The notes under the pieces: model-generated
What the model was told of the DNA's origin: nothing
What the model saw: only the letters and a program-made list of their open reading frames with translations
The model's database searches: none
Program-made: the position numbers and the translations under genes
Origin: Altica lythri
Lineage: Eukaryota; Arthropoda; Insecta; Coleoptera; Chrysomelidae
Reading direction: 5' to 3'
NCBI GenBank assembly: GCA_964028335.1
Contig: OZ034808.1
Location: forward strand, 51,800,088 to 51,864,087
DNA length: 64,000 bases
Part shown: positions 34,319 to 47,049 of the stretch, piece after piece
How positions within the stretch are numbered: the stretch's first letter is position 1
Layout of the letters: the number at the start of each line of letters is the position of its first letter

Positions 34319-36755
34319 ATATGTTGACAGCTTCCAAAAAAGTTAACAAAAGTTGACAGCTTCAATAAAAGTTAACAAAAGTTGACAGTTTCAAAAAAGT
34401 AGACAAAACTTTAAAAGAAGTTAACAAAAGTTGACAGCTTCAAAAAAGTTAACAAAACTTCAAAAGAAGTTAATAAAAGTTAACAAAAGTTGACAGCTTC
34501 AAAAAAAGTTAACAAAAGTTAACAGCTTCAAAACCAGTTAACAAAAGTTGACAGCTTTAAAAAAAGTTAACAAAAGTTGACAGCTTCAAAAAAGTTAACA
34601 AAAGTTAACAGCTTCAAAACCAGTTAACAAAAGTTGACAGCTTTAAAAAAAGTTAACAAAAGTTGCCAGCTTTAAAAAAAAGTTAACAAAAGTTGACAGC
34701 TTCACAAACAGTTAACAAATGTTGACAGCTTTAAAAAAAGTTAACAAAAGTTAACAGCTTCAAAAAAGTTAACAAATGTTGACAGCTTCAAAAAAATTAA
34801 CAAAACTTCAAAAGAAGATAACAAAAGTTGATAGCTTCAAAAAAGTTAACAAAACTTCAAAATAAGTAAACAAAAGTTGACAGCTTTAAAACAGTTAACA
34901 AAAATTGACAGCTTTAATTAAAGTTAACAAAATTTGACAGCTTCAATAAAAGTTAACAAAAGTTGACAGTTTCAAAAGAAGTTAACAAAAGTTGACAGCT
35001 TCAAAAAAAGTTAACAAAAGTGGACAGCTTTAATAAAAGTAAACAAAAGCTGACAGCTTCAAAAAAAGTTAACAAAAGTTGACAGCTTCAAAATAAGTTA
35101 ACATTCAAAAAAGTTAACAAGAGTTGACAGCTTCAAAAAAAGTTAACAAAAGCTAACAGCTTCAAAACCAGTTAACAAAAGTTGACAGCCTCAAAAAAGT
35201 TAACAAAAGTTGACAGCTTCAATAAAAGTTAACAAAAGTTGACAGCTTTAAAAAAGTTAACAAAAGTTGACAGCTTCAAAAAAGTTAACAAATGTTGACA
35301 GCTTCAAAAAAATTAACAAAACTTCAAAAGAAGATAACAAAAGTTGATAGCTTCAAAAAAGTTAACAAAACTTCAAAAGAAGTTAACAAAAGTTGACAGC
35401 TTCAAAATAGTTAACAAAAATTGACAGCTTCAATAAAAGTTAACAAAAGTTGACAGTTTGAAAAGAAGTTAACAAAAGTTGACAGCTTCAAAAAAAGTTA
35501 ACAAAAGTGGACAGCTTTAATAAAAGTTAACAAAAGTTGACAGCTTCAAAAAAAGTTAACAAAAGTTGACAGCTTCAAAAAAAGTTAACAAAAGTTGACA
35601 GCTTCAAAAAAGTTAACAAAAGTTGACAGCTTCAAAAAAAGTTAACAAAAGTTGACAGCTTCAAAAAAGTTAACAAAAGTTGACAGTTTTAAAAAAAGTT
35701 AACAAAACTTGACAGCTTCCACAAAAGTTGACAGTTTCAAAAAAGTAGACAAAACTTCAAAATAAGTTAACAAAAGTTAACAAAAGTTGACAGCTTTAAA
35801 AAAAGTTAACAAAAGCTGACAGCTTCAAAAAAAGTTAACAAATGTTGACAGCTTCAAAAAAAGTTAACAAAAGTTGACAGCTTCAATAAACGTTAACAAA
35901 AGTTGATAGCTTCAAAAAAAGTTAACGAAAGTTTACAGCTTTAAAAAAGTAAACAAAAGTTGACAGCTTTAATAAAAAGTTAACAAAAGTTGACAGCTTC
36001 AAAAACAGTTAACAAATGTTGACAGCTTTAAAAAAAGTTAACAAAAGTTGACAGCTTCAATAAACGTTAACAAAAGTTGATAGCTTCAAAAAAAGTTAAC
36101 AAAAGTTGACAGCTTTAAAAAAGTTAACAAAAGTTGACAGCTTTAAAAAAGTAAATAAAAGTTGACAGCATTAAAAAAAAGTTAACAAAAGTTGACAGCT
36201 TCAAAAAAAGTTAGCAAAAGTTGACAGCTTCAAAAAAGTTGACAAAAGTTTACAGCTTTAAAAAAGTTAACAAAAGTTGACAGCTTCAAAAAAAGTTAGC
36301 AAAGGTTGACAGCTTTAAAAAAGTTGACAAAAGTTTACAGCTTTAAAATAGTTAACAAAACTTCAAAAGAAGTTAACAAAAGTTGACAGCTTCAAAACAA
36401 TTAACAAAACTTCAAAAGAATTTAACAAAAGTTGATAGCTTCAAAAAAATTAACATAACTTTAAAAGAAGTTAAGAAAAGTTGACAGCTTCAAAAAAGTT
36501 AACAAAAATTGACAGCTTCAATAAAAGTTAACAAAAGTTGACAGTTTCAGAAAAGTAGACAAAACTTCAAAAGAAGTTAAGAAAAGTTGACAGCTTCAAA
36601 AAAGTTAACAAAACTTCAAAAGAAGTTAACAAAAGTTAACAAAAGTTGACAGATTTAAAAAAAAGTTAACAAAAGTTGACAGCTTCAAAAACAGTTAACA
36701 AATGTAGACAGCTTTAAAAAAAGTTAACAAAAGTTGACAGGTTCAAAAAAGTTAA
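34319..36755 (+). repeat. A block, copy 1 (2,437 bp)
   Basis: Begins at ACATATG (C at 34319). W at +783 (35102), Z at +1397 (35716). Distinctive late monomers are GTTAACGAAAG (near 35,930), GTAAATAAAAG with GACAGCATT (near 36,155), AAAGGTTGACAGC (near 36,304) and CTTCAAAACAATTAAC (near 36,395). The same set occurs in the other A blocks near 44,840-45,310, 50,060-50,535 and 58,385-58,860, which identifies them as one block type. Confidence 0.9.
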
Positions 36756-38818
36756 CATATGTTGACAGCTTCCAAAAAAGTTAACAAAAGTTGACAGCTT
36801 CAATAAAAGTAAACAAAAGTTGACAGTTTCAAAAAAGTAGACAAAACTTCAAAAGTAGTTAACAAAAGTTGACAGTTTTAAAAAAGTTAACAAAACTTCA
36901 AAAGAAGTTAACAAAAGTTAACAAAAGTTGACAGCTTCAAAAAAAGTTAACATTCAAAAACGTTAACAAGAGTTGACAGCTTCAAAAAAAGTTTACAAAA
37001 GCTAACAGCTTCAAAACCAGTTAACAAAAGTTGACAGCCTCAAAAAAAGTTAACAAAAGTTGACAGCTTCAATAAAAGTTAACAAAAGTTGACAGTTTCA
37101 AAAAAGTAGACAAAACTTCACAAGAAGTTAACAAAAGTTAACCAAAGTTGACAGCTTTAAAAAAGTTAACAAAAGTTGACAGCTTCAAAAAAGTTAACAA
37201 ATGTTGACAGCTTCAAAAAAATTAACAAAACTTCAAAAGAAGATAACAAAAGTTGATAGCTTCAAAAAAGTTAACAAAACTTCAAAAGAAGTTAACAAAA
37301 GTTGACAGCTTCAAAATAGTTAACAAAAATTGACAGCTTCAATAAAAGTTAACAAAAGTTGACAGTTTCAAAAGAAGTTAACAAAAGTTGACAGCTTCAA
37401 AAAAGTTAACAAAAGTGGACAGCTTTAATAAAAGTTAACAAAAGTTGACAGCTTCAAAAAAAGTTAACCAAAGTTGACAGCTTCAAAAAAAGTTAACAAA
37501 AGTTGACAGCTTCAAAAAAGTTAACAAAAGTTGACAGCGTCAAAAAAAGTTAACAAAAGTTGACAGCTTCAAAAAAAGTTAACAAAAGTTGACAGCTTCA
37601 ATAAAAGTTAACAAAAGTTGACAGGTTTAAAAAAGTTAACAAAAGTTGACAGTTTTAAAAAAAGTTAACAAAACTTGACAGCTTCCACAAAAGTTGACAG
37701 TTTCAAAAAAGTAGACAAAACTTCAAAATAAGTTAACAAAAGTTAACAAAAGTTGACAGCTTTAAAAAAAGTTAACAAAAGCTGACAGCTTCAAAAAAAG
37801 TTAACAAATGTTGACAGCTTCAAAAAAAGTTAACAAAAGTTGACAGCTTCAATAAACGTTAACAAAAGTTGATAGCTTCAAAAAAAGGTAACAAAAGTTT
37901 ACAGCTTTAAAAAAGTTAACAAAAGTTGACAGCTTTAAAAAAGTAAACAAAAGTTGACAGCTTTAAAAAAAAGTTAACAAAAGTTGACAGCTTCAAAAAC
38001 AGTTTACAAATGTTGACAGCTTCAAAAAAAGTTAACAAAAGTTGACAGATTTAAAAAAATTAACAAAACTTTAAAAGAAGTTAACAAAAGTTGACAGTTT
38101 CAAAAAAGAAGACAAAACATCAAAAGAAGTTAACAAAAGTTGGCAGCTTCAAAAAAGTTAACAAAACTTTAAAAGAAGTTAAGTTAACAAAAGTTGACAG
38201 CTTTAAAAAAGTTAACAAAAGTTGACAGCTTTAAAAAGTTAACAAAAGTTGACAGCTTTAAAAAAGTTAACAAAAGTTGACAGCTTCAAAAAAAGTTAGC
38301 AAAAGTTGACAGCTTCAAAAAAGTTGACAAAAGTTTACAGCTTTAAAAAAGTTAACAAAAGTTGACAGCTTCAAAAAAAGTTAGCAAATGTTGACAGCTT
38401 CAAAAGTTTACAGCTTTAAAATAGTTAACAAAACTTCAAAAGAAGTTAACAAAAGTTGACAGCTTCAAAAAAATTAACAAAACTTCAAAAGAATTTAACA
38501 AAAGTTGATAGCTTCAAAAAAATTAACATAACTTTAAAAGAAGTTGACAGCTTCAAAAAATTTAACAAAAATTGACAGCTTCAATAAAAGTTAACAAAAG
38601 TTGACAGTTTCAAAAAAGTAGACAAAACTTCAAAAGAAGTTAACAAAAGTTGACAGCTTCAAAAAAGTTAACAAAACTTCAAAAGAAGTTAACAAAAGTT
38701 AACAAAAGTTGACAGCTTTAAAAAAAAGTTAACAAAAGTTGACAGCTTCAAAAACAGTTAACAAATGTAGACAGATTTAAAAAAAGTTAACAAAAGTTGA
38801 CAGGTTCAAAAAAGTTAA
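36756..38818 (+). repeat. B block, copy 1 (2,063 bp, full length)
   Basis: Begins at ACATATG 36756. W is early (+195, 36951) and followed by ACGTTAAC and GTTTACAAAAG, marks found only in B blocks. Z is at +926 (37682). Later come GTTGGCAGC, the AAGTTAAGTTAAC expansion and ACATAAC monomers. The block ends at the ACATATA form of the marker at 38819. Compare 60673-62754 (2,082 bp, also full length) and the two 1,381-bp shortened copies. Confidence 0.9.
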
Positions 38819-40664
38819 CATATATTGACAGCTTCCAAAAAAGTTAACAAAAGTTGACAGCTTCAATAAAAGTTAACAAAAGTTGACAGTTTCAAAAAAG
38901 TAGACAAAACTTCAAAAGAAGTTAACAAAAGTTGACAGCTTCAAAAAAGTTAACAAAACTTCAAAAGAAGTTAACAAAAGTTAACAAAAGTTGACAGCTT
39001 CAAAAAAAGTTAACAAAAGTTAACAGCTTCAAAACCAGTTAACAAAAGTTGACAGCTTTAAAAAAAGTTAACAAAAGTTGACAGCTTCAAAAAAAGTTAA
39101 CAAAAGTTAACAGCTTCAAAACCAGTTAACAAAAGTTGACAGCTTTAAAAAAAGTTAACAAAAGTTGCCAGCTTTAAAAAAAAGTTAACAAAAGTTGAGA
39201 GCTTCACAAACAGTTAACAAATGTTGACAGCTTTAAAAAAAATTAACAAAAGTTGACAGCTTCAAAAAAGTTAACAAATGTTGACAGCTTCAAAAAAATT
39301 AACAAAACTTCAAAAGAAGATAACAAAAGTTGATAGCTTCAAAAAAGTTAACAAAACTTCAAAAGAAGTTAACAAAAGTTGACAGCTTTAAAACAGTTAA
39401 CAAAAATTGACAGCTTCATTTAAAGTTAACAAAATTTGACAGCTTCAATAAAAGTTAAAAAAAGTTGACAGTTTCAAAAGAAGTTAACAAAAGTTGACAG
39501 CTTCAAAAAAAGTTAACAAAAGTGGACAGATTTAATAAAAGTTAACAAAAGCTGACAGCTTCAAAAAAAGTTAACCAAAGTTGACAGCTTCAAAAAAAGT
39601 TAACATTCAAAAAAGTTAACAAGAGTTGACAGCTTCAAAAAAAGTTAACAAAAGCTAACAGCTTCAAAACCAGTTAACAAAAGTTGACAGCCTCAAAAAA
39701 AGTTAACAAAAGTTGACAGCTTCAATAAAAGTTAACAAAAGTTGACAGCTTTAAAAAAGTTAACAAAAGTTGACAGCTTCAAAAAAGTTAACAAATGTTG
39801 ACAGCTTCAAAAAAATTAACAAAACTTCAAAAGAAGATAACAAAAGTGGATAGCTTCAAAAAAGTTAACAAAACTTCAAAAGAAGTTAACAAAAGTTAAC
39901 AGCTTCAAAATAGTTAACAAATGTTGACAGCTTCAAAAAAAGTTAACAAAAGTTGACAGCTTTAAAAAAATTAACAAAACTTTAAAAGAAGTTAACAAAA
40001 GTTGACAGTTTCAAAAAAGAAGACAAAACATCAAAAGAAGTTAACAAAAGTTGGCAGCTTCAAAAAAGTTAACAAAACTTTAAAAGAAGTTAAGTTAACA
40101 AAAGTTGACAGCTTTAAAAAAGTTAACAAAAGTTGACAGCTTCAAAAAAAGTTAGCAAAAGTTGACAGCTTCAAAAAAGTTGACAAAAGTTTACAGCTTT
40201 AAAAAAGTTAACAAAAGTTGACAGCTTCAAAAAAAGTTAGCAAAAGTTGACAGCTTCAAAAGTTTACAGCTTTAAAATAGTTAACAAAACTTTAAAAGAA
40301 GTTAACAAAAGTTGACAGCTTCAAAAAAATTAACAAAACTTCAAAAGAATTTAACAAAAGTTGATAGCTTCAAAAAAATTAACATAACTTTAAAAGAAGT
40401 TGACAGCTTCAAAAAATTTAGCAAAAATTGACAGCTTCAATAAAAGTTAACAAAAGTTGACAGTTTCAAAAAAGTAGACAAAACTTCAAAAGAAGTTAAC
40501 AAAAGTTGACAGCTTCAAAAAAGTTAACAAATCTTCAAAAGAAGTTAACAAAAGTTGACAGCTTTAAAAAAAAGTTAACAAAAGTTGACAGCTTCAAAAA
40601 CAGTTAACAAATGTAGACAGATTTAAAAAAAGTTAACAAAAGTTGACAGGTTCAAAAAAGTTAA
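38819..40664 (+). repeat. C block, copy 1 (1,846 bp)
   Basis: Starts with the ACATATA form of the marker. W is at +785 (39604) and a GTGGATAGC monomer at +1027 (39846). Soon after, near 39,895-39,930, GTTAACAGCTTCAAAATAG is joined directly to AACAAATGTTGAC, so the section that normally includes landmark Z is gone. The same three features at the same offsets (785, 1027 and the join) recur in the C blocks at 52274 and 62755, so the deletion is fixed in this block type. Confidence 0.9.
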
Positions 40665-43249
40665 CATATATTGACAGCTTCCAAAAAAGTTAACAAAAGT
40701 TGACAGCTTCAATAAAAGTTAACAAAAGTTGACAGTTTCAAAAAAGTAGACAAAACTTCAAAAGAAGTTAACAAAAGTTGACAGCTTCAAAAAAGTTAAC
40801 AAAACTTCAAAAGAAGTTAACAAAAGTTAACAAAAGTTGACAGCTTCAAAAAAAGTTAACAAAAGTTAACAGCTTCAAAACCAGTTAACAAAAGTTGCCA
40901 GCTTTAAAAAAAAGTTAACAAAAGTTGACAGCTTCACAAACAGTTAACAAATGTTGACAGCTTTAAAAAAAATTAACAAAAGTTGACAGCTTCAAAAAAG
41001 TTAACAAATGTTGACAGCTTCAAAAAAATTAACAAAACTTCAAAAGAAGATAACAAAAGTTGATAGCTTCAAAAAAGTTAACAAAACTTCAAAAGAAGTT
41101 AACAAAAGTTGACAGCTTTAAAACAGTTAACAAAAATTGACAGCTTCAATTAAAGTTAACAAAATTTGACAGCTTCAATAAAAGTTAACAAAAGTTGACA
41201 GTTTCAAAAGAAGTTAACAAAAGTTGACAGCTTCAAAAAAGTTAACAAAAGTGGACAGATTTAATAAAAGTTAACAAAAGCTGACAGCTTCAAAAAAAGT
41301 TAACCAAAGTTGACAGCTTCAAAAAAAGTTAACATTCAAAAAAGTTAACAAGAGTTGACAGCTTCAAAAAAAGTTAACAAAAGCTAACAGCTTCAAAACC
41401 AGTTAACAAAAGTTGACAGCCTCAAAAAAAGTTAACAAAAGTTGACAGCTTCAATAAAAGTTAACAAAAGTTGACAGTTTCAAAAAAGTAGACAAAACTT
41501 CAAAAGAAGTTAACAAAAGTTAACCAAAGTTGACAGCTTTAAAAAAGTTAACAAAAGTTGACAGCTTCAAAAAAGTTAACAAATGTTGACAGCTTCAAAA
41601 AAATTAACAAAACTTCAAAAGAAGATAACAAAAGTTGATAGCTTCAAAAAAGTTAACAAAACTTTAAAAGAAGTTAACAAAAGTTGACAGCTTCAAAATA
41701 GTTAACAAAAATTGACAGCTTCAATAAAAGTTAACAAAAGTTGACAGTTTCAAAAGAAGTTAACAAAAGTTGACAGCTTCAAAAAAAGTTAACAAAAGTG
41801 GACAGCTTTAATAAAAGTTAACAAAAGTTGACAGCTTCAAAAAAAGTTAACAAAAGTTGACAGCTTCAATAAAAGTTAACAAAAGTTGACAGCTTCAAAA
41901 AAGTTAACAAAAGTTGACAGCTTCAAAAAAAGTTAACAAAAGTTGACAGCTTCAAAAAAAGTTAACAAAAGTTGACAGCTTCAATAAAAGTTAACAAAAG
42001 TTGAGAGCTTTAAAAAAGTTAACAAAAGTTGACAGTTTTAAAAAAAGTTAACAAAACTTGACAGCTTCCACAAAAGTTGACAGTTTCAAAAAAGTAGACA
42101 AAACTTCAAAATAAGTTAACAAAAGTTGACAGCTTTAAAAAAAGTTAACAAAAGCTGACAGCTTCAAAAAAAGTTAACAAATGTTGACAGCTTCAAAAAA
42201 AGTTAACAAAAGTTGACAGCTTCAATAAACGTTAACAAAAGTTGATAGCTTCAAAAAAAGTTAACAAAAGTTTACAGCTTTAAAAAAGTTAACAAAAGTT
42301 GACAGCTTTAAAAAAGTAAACAAAAGTTGACAGCTTTAAAAAAAAGTTAACAAAAGTTGACAGCTTCAAAAACAGTTAACAAATGTTGACAGCTTAAAAA
42401 AAAGTTAACAAAAGTTGACAGATTCAATAAACGTTAACAAAAGTTGATAGCTTCAAAAAAAGTTAACAAAAGTTGACAGCTTTAAAAAAATTAACAAAAC
42501 TTCAAAAGAAGTTAACAAAAGTTGACAGTTTCAAAAAAGAAGACAAAACATCAAAAGAAGTTAACAAAAGTTGGCAGCTTCAAAAAAGTTAACAAAACTT
42601 TAAAAGAAGTTAAGTTAACAAAAGTTGACAGCTTTAAAAAAGTTAACAAAAGTTGACAGCTTTAAAAAGTTAACAAAAGTTGACAGCTTTAAAAAAGTTA
42701 ACAAAAGTTGACAGCTTCAAAAAAAGTTATTAAAAGTTGACAGCTTCAAAAAAGTTGACAAAAGTTTACAGCTTTAAAAAAGTTAACAAAAGTTGACAGC
42801 TTCAAAAAAAGTTAGCAAAAGTTGACAGCTTCAAAAGTTTACAGCTTTAAAAAAATTAACAAAACTTCAAAAGAAGTTAACAAAAGTTGACAGCTTCAAA
42901 AAAATTAACAAAACTTCAAAAGAATTTAACAAAAGTTAATAGCTTCAAAAAAATTAACATAACTTTAAAAGAAGTTGACAGCTTCAAAAAAGTTAACAAA
43001 AATTGACAGCTTCAATAAAAGTTAACAAAAGTTGACAGTTTCAAAAAAGTAGACAAAACTTCAAAAGAAGTTAACAAAAGTTGACAGCTTCAAAAAAGTT
43101 AACAAAACTTCAAAAGAAGTTAACAAAAGTTAACAAAAGTTGACAGCTTTAAAAAAAAGTTAACAAAAGTTGACAGCTTCAAAAACAGTTAACAAATGTA
43201 GACAGATTTAAAAAAAGTTAACAAAAGTTGACAGGTTCAAAAAAGTTAA
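40665..43249 (+). repeat. D block, copy 1 (2,585 bp)
   Basis: Starts with the ACATATA marker. Only one AAACCAGTTAAC precedes GTTGCCAGC, so W comes early (+668, 41333). Z is at +1400 (42065). The partner at 54232 has identical W and Z offsets but is 10 bp longer overall, because after Z it has one more GTTAACAAAA submonomer (near 55,682; absent near 42,118). A private change is AGTTATTAAAAG near 42,727. Confidence 0.9.
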
Positions 43250-45668
43250 CATATGTTGACAGCTTCCAAAAAAGTTAACAAAAGTTGACAGCTTCAAAAG
43301 AAGTTAACAAAAGTTGACAGCTTCAAAAAAGTTAACAAAACTTCAAAAGAAGTTAATAAAAGTTAACAAAAGTTGACAGCTTTAAAAAAAGTTAACAAAA
43401 GTTAACAGCTTCAAAACCAGTTAACAAAAGTTGACAGCTTTAAAAAAAGTTAACAAAAGTTGACAGCTTCAAAAAAGTTAACAAAAGTTAACAGCTTCAA
43501 AACCAGTTAACAAAAGTTGACAGCTTTAAAAAAAGTTAACAAAAGTTGCCAGCTTTAAAAAAAAGTTAACAAAAGTTGACAGCTTCACAAACAGTTAACA
43601 AATGTTGACAGCTTTAAAAAAAGTTAACAAAAGTTGACAGCTTCAAAAAAGTTAACAAATGTTGACAGCTTCAAAAAAATTAACAAAACTTCAAAAGAAG
43701 ATAACAAAAGTTGATAGCTTCAAAAAAGTTAACAAAACTTCAAAATAAGTTAACAAAAGTTGACAGCTTTAAAACAGTTAACAAAAATTGACAGCTTCAA
43801 TTAAAGTTAACAAAATTTGACAGCTTCAATAAAAGTTAACAAAAGTTGACAGTTTCAAAAGAAGTTAACAAAAGTTGACAGCTTCAAAAAAAGTTAACAA
43901 AAGTGGACAGCTTTAATAAAAGTAAACAATAGCTGACAGCTTCAAAAAAAGTTAACAAAAGTTGACAGCTTCAAAAAAAGTTAACATTCAAAAAAGTTAA
44001 CAAGAGTTGACAGCTTCAAAAAAAGTTAACAAAAGCTAACAGCTTCAAAACCAGTTAACAAAAGTTGACAGCCTCAAAAAAAGTTAACAAAAGTTGACAG
44101 CTTCAATAAAAGTTAACAAAAGTTGACAGCTTTAAAAAAGTTAACAAAAGTTGACAGCTTCAAAAAAGTTAACAAATGTTGACAGCTTCAAAAAAATAAA
44201 CAAAACTTCAAAAGAAGATAACAAAAGTTGATAGCTTCAAAAAAGTTAACAAAACTTCAAAAGAAGTTAACAAAAGTTGACAGCTTTAAAATAGTTAACA
44301 AAAATTGACAGCTTCAATAAAAGTTAACAAAAGTTGACAGTTTCAAAAGAAGTTAACAAAAGTTGACAGCTTCAAAAAAAGTTAACAAAAGTGGACAGCT
44401 TTAATAAAAGTTAACAAAAGTTGACAGCTTCAAAAAAAGTTAACAAAAGTTGACAGCTTCAAAAAAAGTTAACAAAAGTTGACAGCTTTAAAAAAGTTAA
44501 CAAAAGTTGACAGCTTCAAAAAAAGTTAACAAAAGTTGACAGCTTCAAAAAAAGTTAACAAAAGTTGACAGCTTTAAAAAAGTTAACAAAAGTTGACAGT
44601 TTTAAAAAAAGTTAACAAAACTTGACAGCTTCCACAAAAGTTGACAGTTTCAAAAAAGTAGACAAAACTTCAAAATAAGTTAACAAAAGTTAACAAAAGT
44701 TGACAGCTTTAAAAAAAGTTAACAAAAGCTGACAGCTTCAAAAAAAGTTAACAAATGTTGACAGCTTCAAAAAAAGTTAACAAAAGTTGACAGCTTCAAT
44801 AAACGTTAACAAAAGTTGATAGCTTCAAAAAAAGTTAACGAAAGTTTACAGCTTTAAAAAAGTAAACAAAAGTTGACAGCTTTAAAAAAAAGTTAACAAA
44901 AGTTGACAGCTTCAAAAACAGTTAACAAATGTTGACAGCTTTAAAAAAAGTTAACAAAAGTTGACAGCTTCAATAAACGTTAACAAAAGTTGATAGCTTC
45001 AAAAAAAGTTAACAAAAGTTGACAGCTTTAAAAAAGTTAACAAAAGTTGACAGCTTTAAAAAAGTAAATAAAAGTTGACAGCATTAAAAAAAAGTTAACA
45101 AAAGTTGACAGCTTCAAAAAAAGTTAGCAAAAGTTGACAGCTTCAAAAAAGTTGACAAAAGTTTACAGCTTTAAAAAAGTTAACAAAAGTTGACAGCTTC
45201 AAAAAAAGTTAGCAAAGGTTGACAGCTTCAAAAAAGTTGACAAAAGTTTACAGCTTTAAAATAGTTAACAAAACTTCAAAAGAAGTTAACAAAAGTTGAC
45301 AGCTTCAAAACAATTAACAAAACTTCAAAAGAATTTAACAAAAGTTGATAGCTTCAAAAAAATTAACATAACTTTAAAAGAAGTTAAGAAAAGTTGACAG
45401 CTTCAAAAAAGTTAACAAAAATTGACAGCTTCAATAAAAGTTAACAAAAGTTGACAGTTTCAAAAAAGTAGACAAAACTTCAAAAGAAGTTAAGAAAAGT
45501 TGACAGCTTCAAAAAAGTTAACAAAACTTCAAAAGAAGTTAACAAAAGTTAACAAAAGTTGACAGATTTAAAAAAAAGTTAACAAAAGTTGACAGCTTCA
45601 AAAACAGTTAACAAATGTAGACAGCTTTAAAAAAAGTTAACAAAAGTTGACAGGTTCAAAAAAGTTAA
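43250..45668 (+). repeat. A' block (2,419 bp)
   Basis: ACATATG at 43250. W at +735 (43985), Z at +1379 (44629). It shares with A'' (48445) a shortened start (GCTTCAAAAGAAG directly after the first monomers) and GTAAACAATAGCTGAC near 43,922 and 49,118. It is 29 bp, one monomer, shorter than A'': a CTTCAATAAAAG unit near 49,770 has no counterpart near 44,575. Confidence 0.9.
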
Positions 45669-47049
45669 CATATGTTGACAGCTTCCAAAAAAGTTAACAA
45701 AAGTTGACAGCTTCAATAAAAGTAAACAAAAGTTGACAGTTTCAAAAAAGTAGACAAAACTTCAAAAGAAGTTAACAAAAGTTGACAGTTTCAAAAAAGT
45801 TAACAAAACTTCAAAAGAAGTTAACAAAAGTTAACAAAAGTTGACAGCTTCAAAAAAAGTTAACCAAAGTTGACAGCTTCAAAAAAAGTTAACATTCAAA
45901 AACGTTAACAAGAGTTGACAGCTTCAAAAAAAGTTTACAAAAGCTAACAGCTTCAAAACCAGTTAACAAAAGTTGACAGCCTCAAAAAAAGTTAACAAAA
46001 GTTGACAGCTTCAATAAAAGTTAACAAAAGTTGACAGTTTCAAAAAAGTAGACAAAACTTCACAAGAAGTTAACAAAAGTTAACCAAAGTTGACAGCTTT
46101 AAAAAAGTTAACAAAAGTTGACAGCTTCAAAAAAGTTAACAAATGTTGACAGCTTCAAAAAAATTAACAAAACTTCAAAAGAAGATAACAAAAGTTGATA
46201 GCTTCAAAAAAGTTAACAAAACTTCAAAAGAAGTTAACAAAAGTTGACAGCTTCAAAATAGTTAACAAAAATTGACAGCTTCAAAAGTTAACAAAAGTTG
46301 ACAGTTTCAAAAGAAGTTAACAAAAGTTGACAGCTTCAAAAAAGTTAACAAAAGTGGACAGCTTTAATAAAAATTAACAAAAGTTGACAGCTTCAAAAAA
46401 AGTTAACCAAAGTTGACAGCTTCAAAAAAAGTTAACAAAAGTTGACAGCTTCAAAAAAGTTAACAAAAGTTGACAGCTTCAAAAAAAGTTAACAAAAGTT
46501 GACAGCTTCAAAAAAAGTTAACAAAAGTTGACAGCTTCAATAAAAGTTAACAAAAGTTGACAGCTTCAAAAAAAGTTAGCAAAAGTTGACAGCTTCAAAA
46601 AAGTTGACAAAAGTTTACAGCTTTAAAAAAGTTAACAAAAGTTGACAGCTTCAAAAAAAGTTAGCAAAAGTTGACAGCTTCAAAAGTTTACAGCTTTAAA
46701 ATAGTTAACAAAACTTCAAAAGAAGTTAACAAAAGTTGACAGCTTCAAAAAAATTAACAAAACTTCAAAAGAATTTAACAAAAGTTGATAGCTTCAAAAA
46801 AATTAACATAACTTTAAAAGAAGTTGACAGCTTCAAAAAATTTAACAAAAATTGACAGCTTCAATAAAAGTTAACAAAAGTTGACAGCTTCAAAAAAGTT
46901 AACAAAACTTCAAAAGAAGTTAACAAAAGTTAACAAAAGTTGACAGCTTTAAAAAAAAGTTAACAAAAGTTGACAGCTTCAAAAACAGTTAACAAATGTA
47001 GACAGATTTAAAAAAAGTTAACAAAAGTTGACAGGTTCAAAAAAGTTAA
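45669..47049 (+). repeat. B' block, shortened (1,381 bp)
   Basis: The ACATATG marker is at 45669, W at +224 (45893; one 29-bp monomer more than copy 1). Near 46,540-46,570 a CTTCAATAAAAG monomer is followed directly by AGTTAGC monomers. The section with Z, TAAACGTTAAC and GTTGGCAGC, about 700 bp, is missing. B'' at 50893 has the same deletion and the same length, so both come from one event. Confidence 0.9.

Noticed and set aside
43922..43936. CAATAG left-half marker in the right half (ACAATAGCTGAC near 43,926 and 49,122)
   Set aside because: The following bases are GCTGACAGC, not GTTGACAGCTTTAAAAAAGTAAAC. It is a separate A-to-T change in the GCTGAC monomer, not the left-type block start.
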